Source of the DNA: Gnetum montanum | Lineage: Eukaryota > Streptophyta > Gnetopsida > Gnetales > Gnetaceae | Reading direction: 5' to 3' | Assembly (NCBI GenBank): GCA_015680685.1 | Contig: MNCI01002042.1 | Location: 387,414-451,413, forward strand | DNA length: 64,000 nt | In this document: piece after piece, positions 22,627 through 34,849 of the stretch | How positions within the stretch are numbered: position 1 is the stretch's first letter | How the letters are laid out: every line of letters starts with the position of its first letter | The notes under the pieces: generated by a model | The model's database searches: none | What the model was told of the DNA's origin: nothing | Seen by the model: only the letters and a program-made list of their open reading frames with translations | Translations under genes and position numbers: made by a program

Positions 22627-25600
22627 ATGGCACCGAAGGTGAGAGGAAAGAATGCCAAATTGGCGAAAATCGATGAAGTGCAGGAGAGTCTGTAGCATGC
22701 TTCACAGGCCTTGGTTGAAGTACGAGATGTTACTCCCTTGAATCGGTAAGCCATCTCTCACTTATTTGCATTGCTTTCGATGATATATTTTTTCTTTTGT
22801 TTATTCTTTTGAGTTATCTGTGTAAACTAGAGTTTTCGGATATAGACCCTGTATTAAAACAAGGGTTTAGATAGTGGTATTGCGTCTATCACCATTGTCT
22901 AAGACAAACCTTGCACTGTTGTAAGGGCTTAAGTGATTTTGGTTGCGTGGCTAAAGCGTAATTTGTAGTTTTCCTAAGAATGTAATGAAATCTAGATTTA
23001 GACTTTTGTCTGATGGTAACGTGTTTATGTTCTGTACAGCATAATGGTGAAACCTTTCTTAATTTTTTTGGACATATTCGGGGTTTTGTGTTGTATAAAC
23101 CCTCCCACAACCAATGTTCCTCCCCCTCAAACTCACCTACAGGGGAAAGCAATATGGTTTCGGAAGGGTGCGTAGGAGTTCTTGTAGTTTTTGTTGCATA
23201 ACTACAGCATCATCGTTTGGTTGCATTTTCCGGGCGATGTGGTTGCAGCCATTTTGGAAAATTTGTTAGTCGATTCTACATAGGGCATTTTGGCTTTCCT
23301 GAAAAATGGAGCTATTGACACTGGTCGACCTTAAGACCGCGAACTTAGTGCCAAAGGATTGAGGCATTTACGTTGGATTTGGGAGATGCCCAGATTTAGC
23401 TGTTATCATGCCTATAACACTTTGTTCGTAGCCCATCATGTCTCAACCTACTTTCATAATCCACCAAGCACGGTGTATTACTTAGGTGGGTAAGTCGTTT
23501 TACTTGCAGTGATGTTAATATGTTTTCTAATGTTTGAACTTGTAGAGTGTGGGATAGTAATGCGCTATATGATACAGGTTCTTTATCAACAAAAATGGAT
23601 TATTGGGTAATAATGATACATTGTCCCTAACCGAAAGGGCGATAAATGAGTTTACGTCCACTAGCAACGTATGCACCGGTGTCATGGGGCAAATGGCCTT
23701 CGAGATTTTTGAGTATCCCACCCATTACTTTGATTCTTTCAAGAATTGTCAGAGCCTTGGATGGTTACATGAGAAATGGACTTTGAACCTGCCCCTCACC
23801 CTCGCGGACGTGCAAAGGAAGCTTCCTCCATTCCCTTTGCCATTCGGACCTAGTAAGGTTTCATTGTTACAATTAGTTACAGGATATTATTTTTTGAAAT
23901 GTTGTATAACATTGTCTTTGCTATCTTGACTTGTGTTATCAGTTAGGGAATCTTGGGAAGTTACCATCATGATTTCCGGTTGCGAGGCAAACACCCTCCT
24001 CTTCTGTTATGGAGACATAAAGGAAGCACAACGCTAGCTTGGCCATGCGACAGCCCCAGCTGTGTTGGTTACTAAGCTACGGAAGGCGAGGCTGATGCAT
24101 TTGTTCCTGGCTATAACCCCCAATGTCCCCGTAAGTGAAATGCTAACCCTAGTTAACTTCCTTAGTGAGGGGGCTGAATGTTTTTGCACTCGCATGCATA
24201 ACATGCGTGTACATTTTGACATTGATGCTCAGCTGTTTACTTACCTTTTCGGTGTCCCTTCCGATGGTCTTCCCATAGAAGAAAAGTCGAAGAGAAGCCT
24301 CAAATGTCAAGAAGAGCTGGAGGAATGGCTGGGGACTAAGAAGGACACGAAGGGGATTCCTTGTGAAAAGATCAAGTTGGAGGTTACCAAGACTATTTAT
24401 CCCCTCTTCCGAGCCCGGGCCTTCCCCAGAATGCTCTCGCAGGGGAAGTTCTTCACCATAGAACAAGCCTGTATCATGCGAGAGGTGATAGAGGAAGGGA
24501 CCCAATTCAACTAGGTGAGCTATTTCTCTGAAGGGTTACGCACTGAAATGATCAGGTTCCACCAAAATCTCGAGTCCCATTTCAGTGTGCACTTCCCCTT
24601 TTTCATAGCTTGCCTCCGACGTTTTGCCGAATTTTTGGTGGTCCAGAGGAATGGGGTCTGGGTGCAACAGGACTGAGACCAGTTATCCAAACCCTGGATC
24701 TCCCACCTCTTCGGCACTACCCGATCACAAGATCCTCCAGAGGGAATTGGGGAGTCATTTTCTATAATGACTAGGAATGTGGCGGCACCTTGAACACAAG
24801 GCTCTAATAGCATAGGTGGGGTGCTTCCCTCTTACACTAGTGATGTGTCATGGGGGGAAGTGCCTGGCAGCAGAAATAGTGGATGCTCCGATTCAATGTA
24901 AGAGACCTCGTCTAACTGAGGTGCCTGTGGAGCTGGTAGGTGGCGCTGGCAAAACTGTACAAGTCAGGTTTCAGTGGAGTAAACTTCCACCTGGTAAGTA
25001 AGAGGATACAGTAAAAGTTATGGTAATTGTTGTATTATGCGACTTATTCAAGGTGTTTTGAATTATTTAAGTGTGTTATATGGCAGGAACAGGAAGACCT
25101 ACAAAGCAGTTGATCCCTAAGACAGGGGTTATGGTGTTACGGCATGGGGAAGGGGCCCCAGTTTTGGAAGAGGAGACCCTAGTTATTAGAGTGAGTGACA
25201 CATAGACCCTTGTGCGCGAAGAGAGAGTGGAGGTGGAGAACGTTGATGCACTTCCCATTGGAACAGGAAGAGGTAATCAGTCTATTAAAATTTTTAAGAG
25301 ATTCTGTTATTAGCAAAAAAATTTGACTTAATTATACCACAGATGAACAAGGTGATTCCTTGTCCACTGTTGTAAGCAGAGTGTGGGGCGAATTCCCCAA
25401 TAAATTCATCTTTATGGAAGGCGTCGTCGGTGATATGATCGAGTGCTTAGAACACGTCGATCCCAGGGCTAGTATGTTGTGGCTATCGTATGCTTATTTT
25501 GTTATAAGGTTACAGTGCTTAATTACGTTTGATCTCATATTTTTCATCAAGAGCTTGCCTTCGATGGGACTCTATGGAGCCCATTGACTTGGACACCATC

Positions 25601-26680
25601 GAACCCTCATCGGAAGCAACGGTTGTGCCACGCAACATTTATAAGGAAATGCATAAATGTGCATTACGTTCGACCCGCTCCCTGTGGGAAAGTCAGAATG
25701 CCAATGAAGACCTTTGGAAGAAGCTACAAAGATCAGAGAAGGAAAGGATGTCTCTAACCAGAGAGGTCAGAGACTTAAGGTTGCGATGTGAATTCCTGCA
25801 AGCTCGAGGAATGGGTGAAGAGGACTAGCGGACAGTTGTCATTGACTACACTCGCTACTGGACCATAGTTAGAAATAGCATACAAACCAGTCATGAATTA
25901 GTCGAGGAAAGGATGCAGATGGAGCTCCTAGCCCAGAAGAATCATGACTAGAAGGACTTTTGTGTAAGTGTCCAAGAGTGGGAACAAACGCAAAAAGATC
26001 ATAAGCATTTGTATAAGCGAGAAAGTATTGCTTATCGTTAGCATTATCGAGATTCTGTCGTTGAAGCCTAATCCTTGCGATTGTTCCTCGATGTCATTGG
26101 TGCATCTGAGGCCTTCGAGAAGTTCCAGGAGTAGGCGATGGTGAGCGCGTCCTCGAAAAGAGAAATTACTCTTCCTAGAGGAGAGACCACAGTCCATACC
26201 TTCTTCCCCGAACCACCCCGGTGGACTAGTGTGGGGAAGGGGAAGGTTAAGGCTGGAACTAATTTTGGGAACGGGGTTTGGTCTGAGTTGACCGAAGATG
26301 AGATTATGCAACATCTGTGGATTGGCTTAGATCAACTCCCCTTTGCTGCAGATGCAGGGCCATCGCGAGTAAGTTTTAGTGTTGTTGAATTTGAATTTTC
26401 TGAATTGTCCTATCATGGCTTTTGCTGATATACTTGTTGTATGTAGTTACAAGAAATGAACGAAGAAGGTGGACAAGATGAGACGTACGTTCAGGGAGGA
26501 GAGCGTAATGACATAGATCGTCACCTTGGGGAGCAAGTTTTAGTGGAAGAACCTTGTGAAGATGGCGTTCCTCATGAGGGGATACTTCCTAAAAGGGATA
26601 GCCCGTATGAAGATGATTTGCTAGGCTTGGAAATAGAGTTAAGGGATACGGGAGATAGTGGTGCTAGAGGGGATGCGTAA
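22627..26680 (+). pseudogene. Antisense multi-exon gene carried by element A (between PR and RT)
   Basis: Exons (1-based, + strand): 22627-22745, 23208-23489, 23578-23852, 23943-24993, 25087-25272, 25343-25471, 25554-26368, 26447-26680 (TAA). Introns are GT-AG with phases 2,2,1,1,1,1,0, matching B. The start is AACTATGGCACC with a basic N-terminus (MAPKVRGKNAKLAK). Blocks: WLHEKW (exon 3), ITPNVPVSEM and HFPFFIACLRRFAEF (exon 4), a coiled-coil-like charged region (exon 7) and an acidic tail (exon 8). Length is about 1,030 codons. Stops include one in exon 1 (CTG-TAG), two in exon 2 and several in exons 4 and 7; exon 4 also carries a net one-base shift. Function unknown. Confidence 0.8.
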
Positions 26681-27500
26681 TTATGATTACGTACGATTTT
26701 ATTTATGAGATGGAACAAAGACAATATGAATTTTGACATAATTAATCATGAAATTTTCTCTATGGTTTTTAATTTTATGTCTTTATTTATACAAAGTGTA
26801 AATAGAATTGTTGAGGGTTTTGGGTAGGTGGCGTTATTGTGACCATTGAATGGAGTTACTAGTTTTAGGCCATTGCAGGCCGTTACATAGTGTTTGCGTA
26901 AAATATAGATGAATTTGCTAGTTTGAGGCTGTCCCGGGCCATTAAGTGGTTTTTGCGTAAAGATAGAAATTGAATATTTTAGTTTAGGCAATTTCGGGCC
27001 TTCGCAAGTTTTAGGCCATTGCAGGCCATTTGCGTATGTCGGAGAGTGCAATTGATAAAAGTGTAAATATTTGCGTAATTGTACTAATGTAACTAATAGT
27101 AGTTAAGAAGCATACATGGTGTAAACTAGGAAAAGTAAATGGCATAGTTGATAGAAGACATAAATATATGTATACTAAACAAAACTGATAGTCAAAACTG
27201 ATAAGCGTAAATGAAAAAACTAGTGAAAGTGTAAATATGAGCGTAAATATCATACAGGTCAATCGCTAGCTTGTAATTTTTTTTTATAGCTTTTACGTTG
27301 AGTGGTGCGTAAGGGCGAGGAGATCTATGACCTAACTCCTTCACATCATCTTCCTCTCCCTAAAATGGTAGTTCGGCACAAGCTAGGCTATCATTAGTCA
27401 TTTCGACTTGTTTGAGCATTTGGACATGGGTTTGATCTTCGGGCATTTCAATTTCTGAACCTCGTTCTTCCTCGATGTTATTGACTGTTCTAGGATTTAT
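26681..27500 (-). other. Spacer after protease of A
   Basis: It contains four or five GGCC-type motifs at 26860-27035 (for example minus-strand AATGGCCTGCAATGGCCTAAAAC). No other gene seen. Equivalent to 41441-42229 of B. Confidence 0.6.
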
Positions 27501-28097
27501 TTCATCACCATGTATCACTACCTCTCCCCCTGCATAAGGTAGGTGTATCTCTTAGTGTATCGATGATGAAACTGCCCTCAGTTGGGCTAGCCAAGACCTC
27601 CCTAGAATCAGGTTGAAGCTGGGCATCTCCTCGACGACGATAAATGTGGCATCTGTTGAGAACTAGTCTCCTACCACAAGATCGATATGTACTATCCCTT
27701 TGACTTGAACTCGTGCCCCGTTGAACAACTTTAGGCACAATGTCATCGTAGCACTGATCTGGTCGACCAAGCCCAATTTATCCACTATAGGATAAGGGAT
27801 GACATTCGTAGCCACACCATCGTCAACGTGCACCCTCCAGATCTGATGTTGACCAACCCAGATGGTGATGAACATGGGTTTTGTTGTCACTCGACCTTTC
27901 TCAGGATCATCTTTGATGGATTCATCATGAAAGGTCAATGGGGTAAGTTTAGATTGCTCAACGATGGGGGAAAACATGACAGCATGTATCGCTTCCTCTT
28001 CTGCTAGTAAGCTTTCATCCTCAGGTATGGATGTCAGCATACGGACCATAGCCTCATGGTGCTTTTGAGATGTCATAAGTAAGTCATAGAGGCTCAA
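27501..28097 (-). pseudogene. Aspartic protease of element A
   Basis: The main open frame (28097-27663) begins MSLYDLLMTSQKHHEAMVRM. The active-site loop is RVHVDDGVATNV near 27830. After the stop at 27663 the frame continues with a flap region and NLILGRSWLAQL near 27615-27580, ending with an IHLPYAGGEVVIHGD segment near 27520. It shares VDDG with B and G. It would process gag-pol if intact. Confidence 0.87.
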
Positions 28098-28099
28098 TG

Positions 28100-31087
28100 T
28101 TGTGTTCTTCTATTTTAGAGCTTGCTTAACTTGTGTAAATGCGTCGAGGAGGTCCCGCTCTCAGCTAGGTTGCTTGTCTCCTCTTTCTTCTTCCATTTGC
28201 CCTAAGAGATGAATTTCCTGAGGCGGAATAGCGTCGGTCAGAGGGTTCTATTTCTTTCTGCCAAGGGGAGGTGGCTGTGTTTCTGTACCTTTGTCTTGCC
28301 CAAGACATGCAGGCAAAGGTACAAAAGCTAGGGGCCTGGGCTTAGCAAACCCTAGCATAGAGCGGTCTTTGGTTACGTTAATTGACGCATCTCCTTCCCT
28401 TTTTTCATTAGATGGAGGTTGATGGTTTTGGTTAGAGACTCACCCCTACGTTAAAGGGGCAACTAGTGGTTTTTGTGCCCTAAGGATAAAAGGCACCTTA
28501 GGAGTGGTGTGGGCATGGTTGCGGCTTTATTGTTAATGTGAGACTGAGTTATAGTTTGAGAGGGCGTCCGAATAACAAAGTGTGGCCTCGAGGTGCTACC
28601 AACTGCCGGTGAAGAACTCGCCCCCTAGGGTGAATTGATAGGTACACATAACACAAAGGGTTTCTTAGGTGATACCTTCCCCTCACTATCCGTACTTACC
28701 ATGTTGATGGTGTACGTTGTATTATTTGCGTTTAACGGGTCTTTGTACACATGCATCGCCTGATTTTCGGGACGTGTTGGACTACTGTTGTCTAATGTCA
28801 AAGAACCATTGTCAATCATGCGTTGAATATCATCCTTCAACGCCCAACAGTAATTGGTGTCATGACCACACAACTGGTGGTAGTCACAAAAATGGTCTAG
28901 CCTAAAAGACTTAGGGACTGGCGGTTCATTAGGTAGAGCTAAAGAAGGGTTCTTCAACAATTCACAATGATGCCTATGATGCTCCAAAGCTTCTTCAAAT
29001 ATTTTTTTTTTTGAATATATCCTGCTCCTAATAATTGTTTCAACAGTTCTGAATGCTTTATAAGCAGGGCTATATATTTTGAATGATCTTTACGCTCGAA
29101 GTTTCATTTTGACTCTAAGGGCTTTTCAGGGGCAAGTGCTTCTTGGCTGGTGCTGCTTGCACTAGCTATGGTCTTGATAGACACTGTGGGTGCCTTCTTG
29201 TTATTCTTGTTTTTGGCACCCTCAACTAGCGCAGCTACTATCGTCATTGCTGTTTTACCTTTTTCTTTACCCTTACTAATGGCGTTCTTATAGGTCACAT
29301 ACGCTGGGTCTTTGCTAGCCTCTGCAGCATCTTAGATGCTCTTCGTTTGCGCGAAGGCTTGACTCAGGGAGTGAGGACCAAGGTAGTATAGTTTAGACTT
29401 GATAAATTCATTAACTGCTCCTTTAAAAATAGCCAACAGATGGGCTTCCGCGATAGGCTCACGAATTTCATTCAGAGTAGTGCTCCATCACTGTATAAAC
29501 TTCTGGACTAGCTTGAGTGGGTCTTATTTCACTTCCATAAGTTGATCTAAGGTGACTTCCAACTTTAAATTGTATTTAAAACGAGTCAAAAATTGTGTTA
29601 GAAGCTCTTCCAAGGTTGAGATGGAAGAGCGAGGGAGTGCTCGATACCAGTCCAAGGCCTTACCTGCCAGAGACATTGCAAAGACATGGATAATCGTATG
29701 GGGCCATTGTTGTAGTAGCAAGGATTCAGACCTAAAGGTAACGAGATGAGCATTAGGATCACCTTCCCCATTGTATTTAGTAAAATGGAGCAAAGACATC
29801 CCTGGAGGTAACGACAACATGGGGACTACTGGGCTGATGGGGTCATCATGGTAGAAATCCATGACTTGTATTGTATCAGAGCCAGCAGCTTTAAGACACT
29901 TAACTTCCTCGATGAGGATCTGAATAAGCAAAAAAGCTTGATCCAGACCTATTGATGACAAAGTTGGTGTGGAGGAGCAGAGGGTTGGGCTAGAAGAGTA
30001 GTACCAGGCAATGGAAAGGGAGCAATAGCTTGGCTGACAAACGGCGCGACGGGGATTGTCCCCACGGATGGAGCTGCTTGTGAAACCCACCACCCGACAG
30101 ATTCTGTGCGGAAAAATTGGCCATCGCTAGATGTATAAGATGGAAGGTGTAAGGAGGTTGTGCAATTACCTGCAGGACATGTGTGGTAGATGCAGCCAAG
30201 GGTTGCACACCATAGAATGCAGATTGATTGTGTTGTGCAATAGGCGTGATCCACTGACCAGCCATAGGTTGTTGAACAGATCACTGCGATTGAATGGTGC
30301 TTGCAATCTGTTGCCTTGTAATGGGCTACGACGATAAGGTTTGCACTAGATTTTGCACCGGGTGGGTTATAGGCGTGGTGTGGACCTGCACTTGGGGAAT
30401 GAAATGGGGGGTAGTAGATGCAGGTATCACCGATGGAATCCTGATTACATGTGGTGAGGGGATTACTACCACGTTATTTTGAGGTGGCATTTGTACCTGC
30501 AAGATCAAGGATTGCGTGGTGGCCTATGAGACGATGGAAATATGTGTTTGGGTGGTCATGATTGGGTTGAGATGGGCAGCTTCTCTGGTGAGAGGATTAA
30601 ACAGGGGATTCACATATGTGTGGGGGCTGAGGGTATGGTATGAATCCGCATGTCCACACTGAGCTGTGAATTCATCTTCCTCCTCCTCCTCATTTTGAGG
30701 CTCTAGAGTAGACTGTGTAATTTGATACTTAGCCATAACCAGTTGGGACAGGAGTTCATGATAATGATCGGTAAGGGGGATGATGTCATATGCAGTAGGG
30801 TTGAAGTCTTGACCCCCTTTGTAGATCAGCTCGTAATTTTGTTTTGCTTCCATCTCGGCTCAGCTAAGGGCAAGCTTTGCCTAGATCTTGAAGCAAATGA
30901 AATTATACTCTTTAGGAGTCAAGACGGTGAATGAAGGATCCCTGCCCTATAATCTCAATGAACAACTTGATGGTCCCTCAGGTCTTGTCGTGTCGAAAGC
31001 TGATTCGGGAACGGTGATGGGATTTATGGTTGTGGCACCCAAGTCAGTGGCGATCATAGCAGTAGTAGTTGTATGTGCAAAATCCAT
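28100..31087 (-). pseudogene. gag of element A
   Basis: The ATG at 31087 gives MDFAHTTTAAMI; the N-terminal part matches B (KEYNFIC, MEAKQNYELIYKGG near 30850). A Pro/Gln-rich region (30520-29950) is followed by the capsid domain (30093-29524: TKYNGEGDPNAHLVTFR, AGKALDWYRALPRSSISTL) and its continuation to 29100. The knuckle CDYHQLCGHDTNYC (C-x2-H-x4-H-x4-C, near 28900) and KKPFVLCVP near 28640 follow. It would form particles and bind RNA. Several stops and shifts are present, so it is inactive. Confidence 0.88.
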
Positions 31088-31327
31088 CTCTCAAATAGAT
31101 CGATAACAACAAACGAAAAGGTGATGGCAAAAGGGAATCACGATTAGGCTTTCTACCATGTAGGATTCCAAAGGAATCGTTACTGTGACCAATCTACACC
31201 ACACGATTTCGTAAACTTCCCTAGAGGTATTACGTTTACGTTATGTGAACATGGGTACAAATAGCTTACAGGGTTACCCATAAAATACGGATCAGAGGTT
31301 CAGGCCCTCCTTCTAGCACTAGAAAAC

Positions 31328-32972
31328 TGTAACGATGGAAAACGTCGATCGCTGGAAATACTGAGTGAAGATCCGTGTACACAGTCTTAACCATGGATCC
31401 ATGTGAGGGTTGTGCTGGAGAAAATGGATCTGAGGTGCCCTGAACGGTCTTATTCGATCAGACAGGGACTTACTTAATTAGTAAATTATCGAATATTGCG
31501 ATAGTATATATTATATATATATATTTCATGAAATGAATTAATTCGGTGAATCGTAGAAGGAGTAGAAAACAATGTAAAGAACTTGAAATAACGATAATGT
31601 CAATGTGACAAGGAAGATCAGATTTAGGAAAGATGCGTAATTCCAAGATCTATGATTTGACTCGGAAGCTGAATATATTGCATACAACGTTCCAACGGCA
31701 GTCTTTACTTATCTTTGTGCGAAGCATACACGAAACAACAAGAAAACTATTTAAAAGGAAGAACAAAATGAAATTTGATCTACCTCATAAGCCAAAAGTG
31801 GAATGCAAGGAAGGTCAAGCCTGGATGTCTATCGATCAACTTTTTTTGATTAATAAACCCTGCCAATCGTACCAGATGATCTCTCGATCTCTGATCTACT
31901 CCTTTTGCCCTCGGTAATCTTTGCTTAAAGCTGCTAATGATCGCCAATGAAGAGGATAATGTTTTCGCCAAGAAGACTAATCGCTCCCGTTGCCAATGCT
32001 CAAACAATGCCTTATGTCCTTCAAAAGAAGAAAATCCCTCCCCCTTTCTTCTTCTTCTATGTTTTCCTTCGTCAACTGGGGTATTTATAAGTTTAGGATC
32101 ATATGGGAAGGCACGGTCTTGATGACACGTGTCTCGAACTTTCAAAACACCGTTGACTTGACAATTTTTATGTTAAAGCTGGTCATGCCACATTATGTGT
32201 TGGGGGCGAGGTGTGCTATAAACCACTCTTGCTGAAGTCGCCTCATGATTACACTGCGATACGCTGATGAGCGTATTGCCACGCATGGATAACAAGTGCA
32301 TGTCTAATACTGCATTAACTGACTTTATATTGCATTACGCTCATTTACGCTGCATAGCGTAGCAGAGCATAATGTGATGAATTCCACATGTGTTACACTT
32401 ATTTATGCTGCAAAGCATAATAGTGTGTAAAAGTGGTTAACTCAAGCCATTTTTTGCGCTTATTTACGCCGCAAAGCATAATAGAGCATAAAATGGTAAA
32501 CTTTTCAACGCGTTATGCATACTTACGCTGCGTAGCGTAATAAAGCATAAAGTGACCAATCTGCCATGCTTCTTTTGACGTTGACTTTGATTTCTTCGAG
32601 GCTCATTACGCTGCTTTGCGTAATGGAGCATGAATATAGTCTTGATCAAAAGACTTGGTGGAATATGCGACAAGTCGTAGACCGCTCCTTAGGCCTTAAA
32701 CTTATCATATTTGCAGAAGTTCCAAATTTCTGCTGACTTCATTGCTACAGTAAGCTACCTTCGTTACATTGCGCAGAATTACACTAAGCGACATGACGCT
32801 ACATTACATAATGTAGCGTAAGGAGTAACAAAGTTAGAATTTTTTAAGAAATTTGGAGACTTGATGTTGCACACTCTTTTGCGTTGTTCTGTCTTTTGGA
32901 TTTCTGCTACGAGCTTTTTCCTGAATTGTGAATCTTCGCCTTAGGCCAATCCGCAATTTCCATGGTGTTTCA
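31328..32972 (-). repeat. 5' LTR of element A
   Basis: Minus strand TGAAACACC from 32972, ending TACA at 31328; 1645 bp. TATA box TATAAATA on the minus strand at 32082-32089. U3 dyads built on TTACGCTGCRTAGCGTAA at 32240-32825. Highly similar to 15426-17072. Confidence 0.9.
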
Positions 32973-33789
32973 CTGTTACACGATCGTCTCCAAGGCTTCG
33001 TCCTGCAAACACAACTCAAAGAGGATAAGAAAACCACAAAACATGAAATGCAAGTGCAAATGCTAGATGTGAAGATGCTTCAAGTGCAAAATTGTGAATA
33101 CGTCATAGGTGCAAAATTGTGAGATGCTGCAAATGTGTAAAATGTTATTCTAGTTGCAAGTGCTCAAGAAACCAGTGAAGGTGCCAGGGCAATGATGCTG
33201 CAAGTGTTCTGAATACCACACTAATGGCAAGTGCTCCAAAAGAATCACCAGAATGGTGGGAGGCAATGATGCTGTGAGTGCTCCCAAGGTAATGGCAAGT
33301 GTTTGGATCAGATTAGATACATGCTAATTTAAAGTCATGGCAGACTGTGAACCCAGTTTAAGGTCCTGGCAGACCATGATATGCTAGTTTATAGTCCTAG
33401 TAGACTATTTGATGCTATTTTAATGTCATAGCAGATAATGAATGTTCTGCCAATTTAACGTCATGACCCAAGGACAAGCTATACCAATTTATAGTCATAG
33501 TGGACTATCTGTGCTAGTTTATAGTCATAGCAGGCTGGTGCTTACCTTGTTTATACAAGGTGCAATGCTACACACGTAGTCATGCTATGTGTCTGCAAAA
33601 TCCTGCAAAAATCAACTAAAAAGAAAATAACATCAAGAAACATCTGCTATAAGCAAAGTTAAAATATATGAATGAAAGAAAAGCAATGCAAAAAGTGATA
33701 GTTTTAGGCCATTCCAGGCTGTAGGCTAGTTTAAGGCCTTTTTGGGCCATGTGTTTTTGTAGTTTTATGTTTTTAGATGTAATGCATAA
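32973..33789 (-). other. 3' UTR of element G (cut by element A)
   Basis: It holds two GGCC motifs at 33695-33760. A pyrimidine run ends in TTTTTGCAG-GAT near 33605. About eight 24-nt motif copies lie at 33331-33560. A second acceptor-like TGTTTGCAG-GACG near 33020 matches F and B. Truncated at 32973. Confidence 0.75.
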
Positions 33790-34845
33790 GCTAAATGGAT
33801 AGATGCATAAAAAAGTAAAACAAATATGTGAACAAAATGAAATGCCTGATCTAAGTAAGTAGGTAAAATGTAAATGTATAGGCTAGTGTGATGTAAATGA
33901 AAGTCAAAAATGCATGGTAAGTGGAGGCAAAGGGTAGGCAAGCATTTAGCACATTTTTGGCCAAGGGAAGGTCTTAGTCATGTAGTTGCTTCCTAACTAG
34001 GCATGGATTAGGGAGCGTGCAAGGCTTAGGATCCTGTGGGAGGTTGTTGGCTTCAACCACTCATCCAAGTGTTTTAGCCTTAGGCACTGCATTGGTTGTT
34101 ATAGGTGTACCACTAAGAAACTCTTCTTCTAAAAGCTTGTGCCATGTCTATGTCAATGATAGCCAAAGAGGAAGCGTTATCACCATGGATGATAACTTGA
34201 CCACCTTCATATGGAAGATGGATTTCTTGGTGGATGGGAGAAGAGATGGCCCTTAGTTGGGCCAGCCAAGGCCTACCTAGAATCATGTTGAAACTTGGCA
34301 TCTCCTCTATGATAGTGAAATCTGCCCTAGTGGGGAATTGCTCTCCTGCAACAAAAGCTAAGTTGATTGTACCCCAGACTATGGTACATGATCCATTAAA
34401 GGATTTTAGACATGTGGTTTTGGTTGGCCTGATTTCATCTACCAGGCCTAGCTTGTCGATGACGGAGTACAATACTACGTTTGTTGCTGCACCATCATCA
34501 ACATGTACCCTGTGGATGGTACATTATCTGACACGAATGCTAATGAATAGTGGAGCTGTAGTAACCTCCCCTCATTTAGGGTTAACTTTGACTGCATCAC
34601 CACAAAATACTAGGGATGTTGAACTTCATTCTTATCATGTAGGGGGCAACATCATTGCACGTATGGATGCCTCATTTGCAAGGATGTCCTCCATAATAGG
34701 AATGGAGGCCAACATTTGGGCCAAGACTTAGCAGTGAGTAGATGAGGTCATGACCAGGTCATACAAACTCAATGTTGTGTTCTTTTTCTTTAGTGTCTAC
34801 TTCACCTAGGTTACTATGGCTCCGAAGTCCTTGTCATTGGTTGTT
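33790..34845 (-). pseudogene. Aspartic protease and tail of element G
   Basis: The catalytic segment IHRVHVDDGAATNVVLYSVID lies near 34510-34450. An open frame follows (34472-34113) with TKTTCLKSFNGSC, FNMILGRPWLAQL and IHLPYEGGQVIIHGD. VDDG is shared with A and B, and ILGRPWL is intact, unlike B. The tail to 33790 resembles F 1-250 (TTNAVPKAK, PCLVRKQLHD). It would process gag. Stops before and after the core make it defective. Confidence 0.85.
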
Positions 34846-34849
34846 GTGT

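Larger units (their letters stand above)
15426..32972 (-). mobile_element. Element A: Tat/Ogre-like Ty3/gypsy element with antisense gene
   Basis: Minus-strand element of 17.5 kb with LTRs at 31328-32972 (5') and 15426-17072 (3'). Reading from high to low coordinates: gag 31087-28100, protease 28097-27540, antisense gene 22627-26680 on the plus strand, RT, RNase H, archaeal-type RNase H and integrase 22020-18737, 24-nt motif array, polypurine tract, 3' LTR. It lies in G's 3' UTR at 32973. No clean target duplication was found, because A-type sequence continues below 15426. All pol active sites carry damage. Confidence 0.92.
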
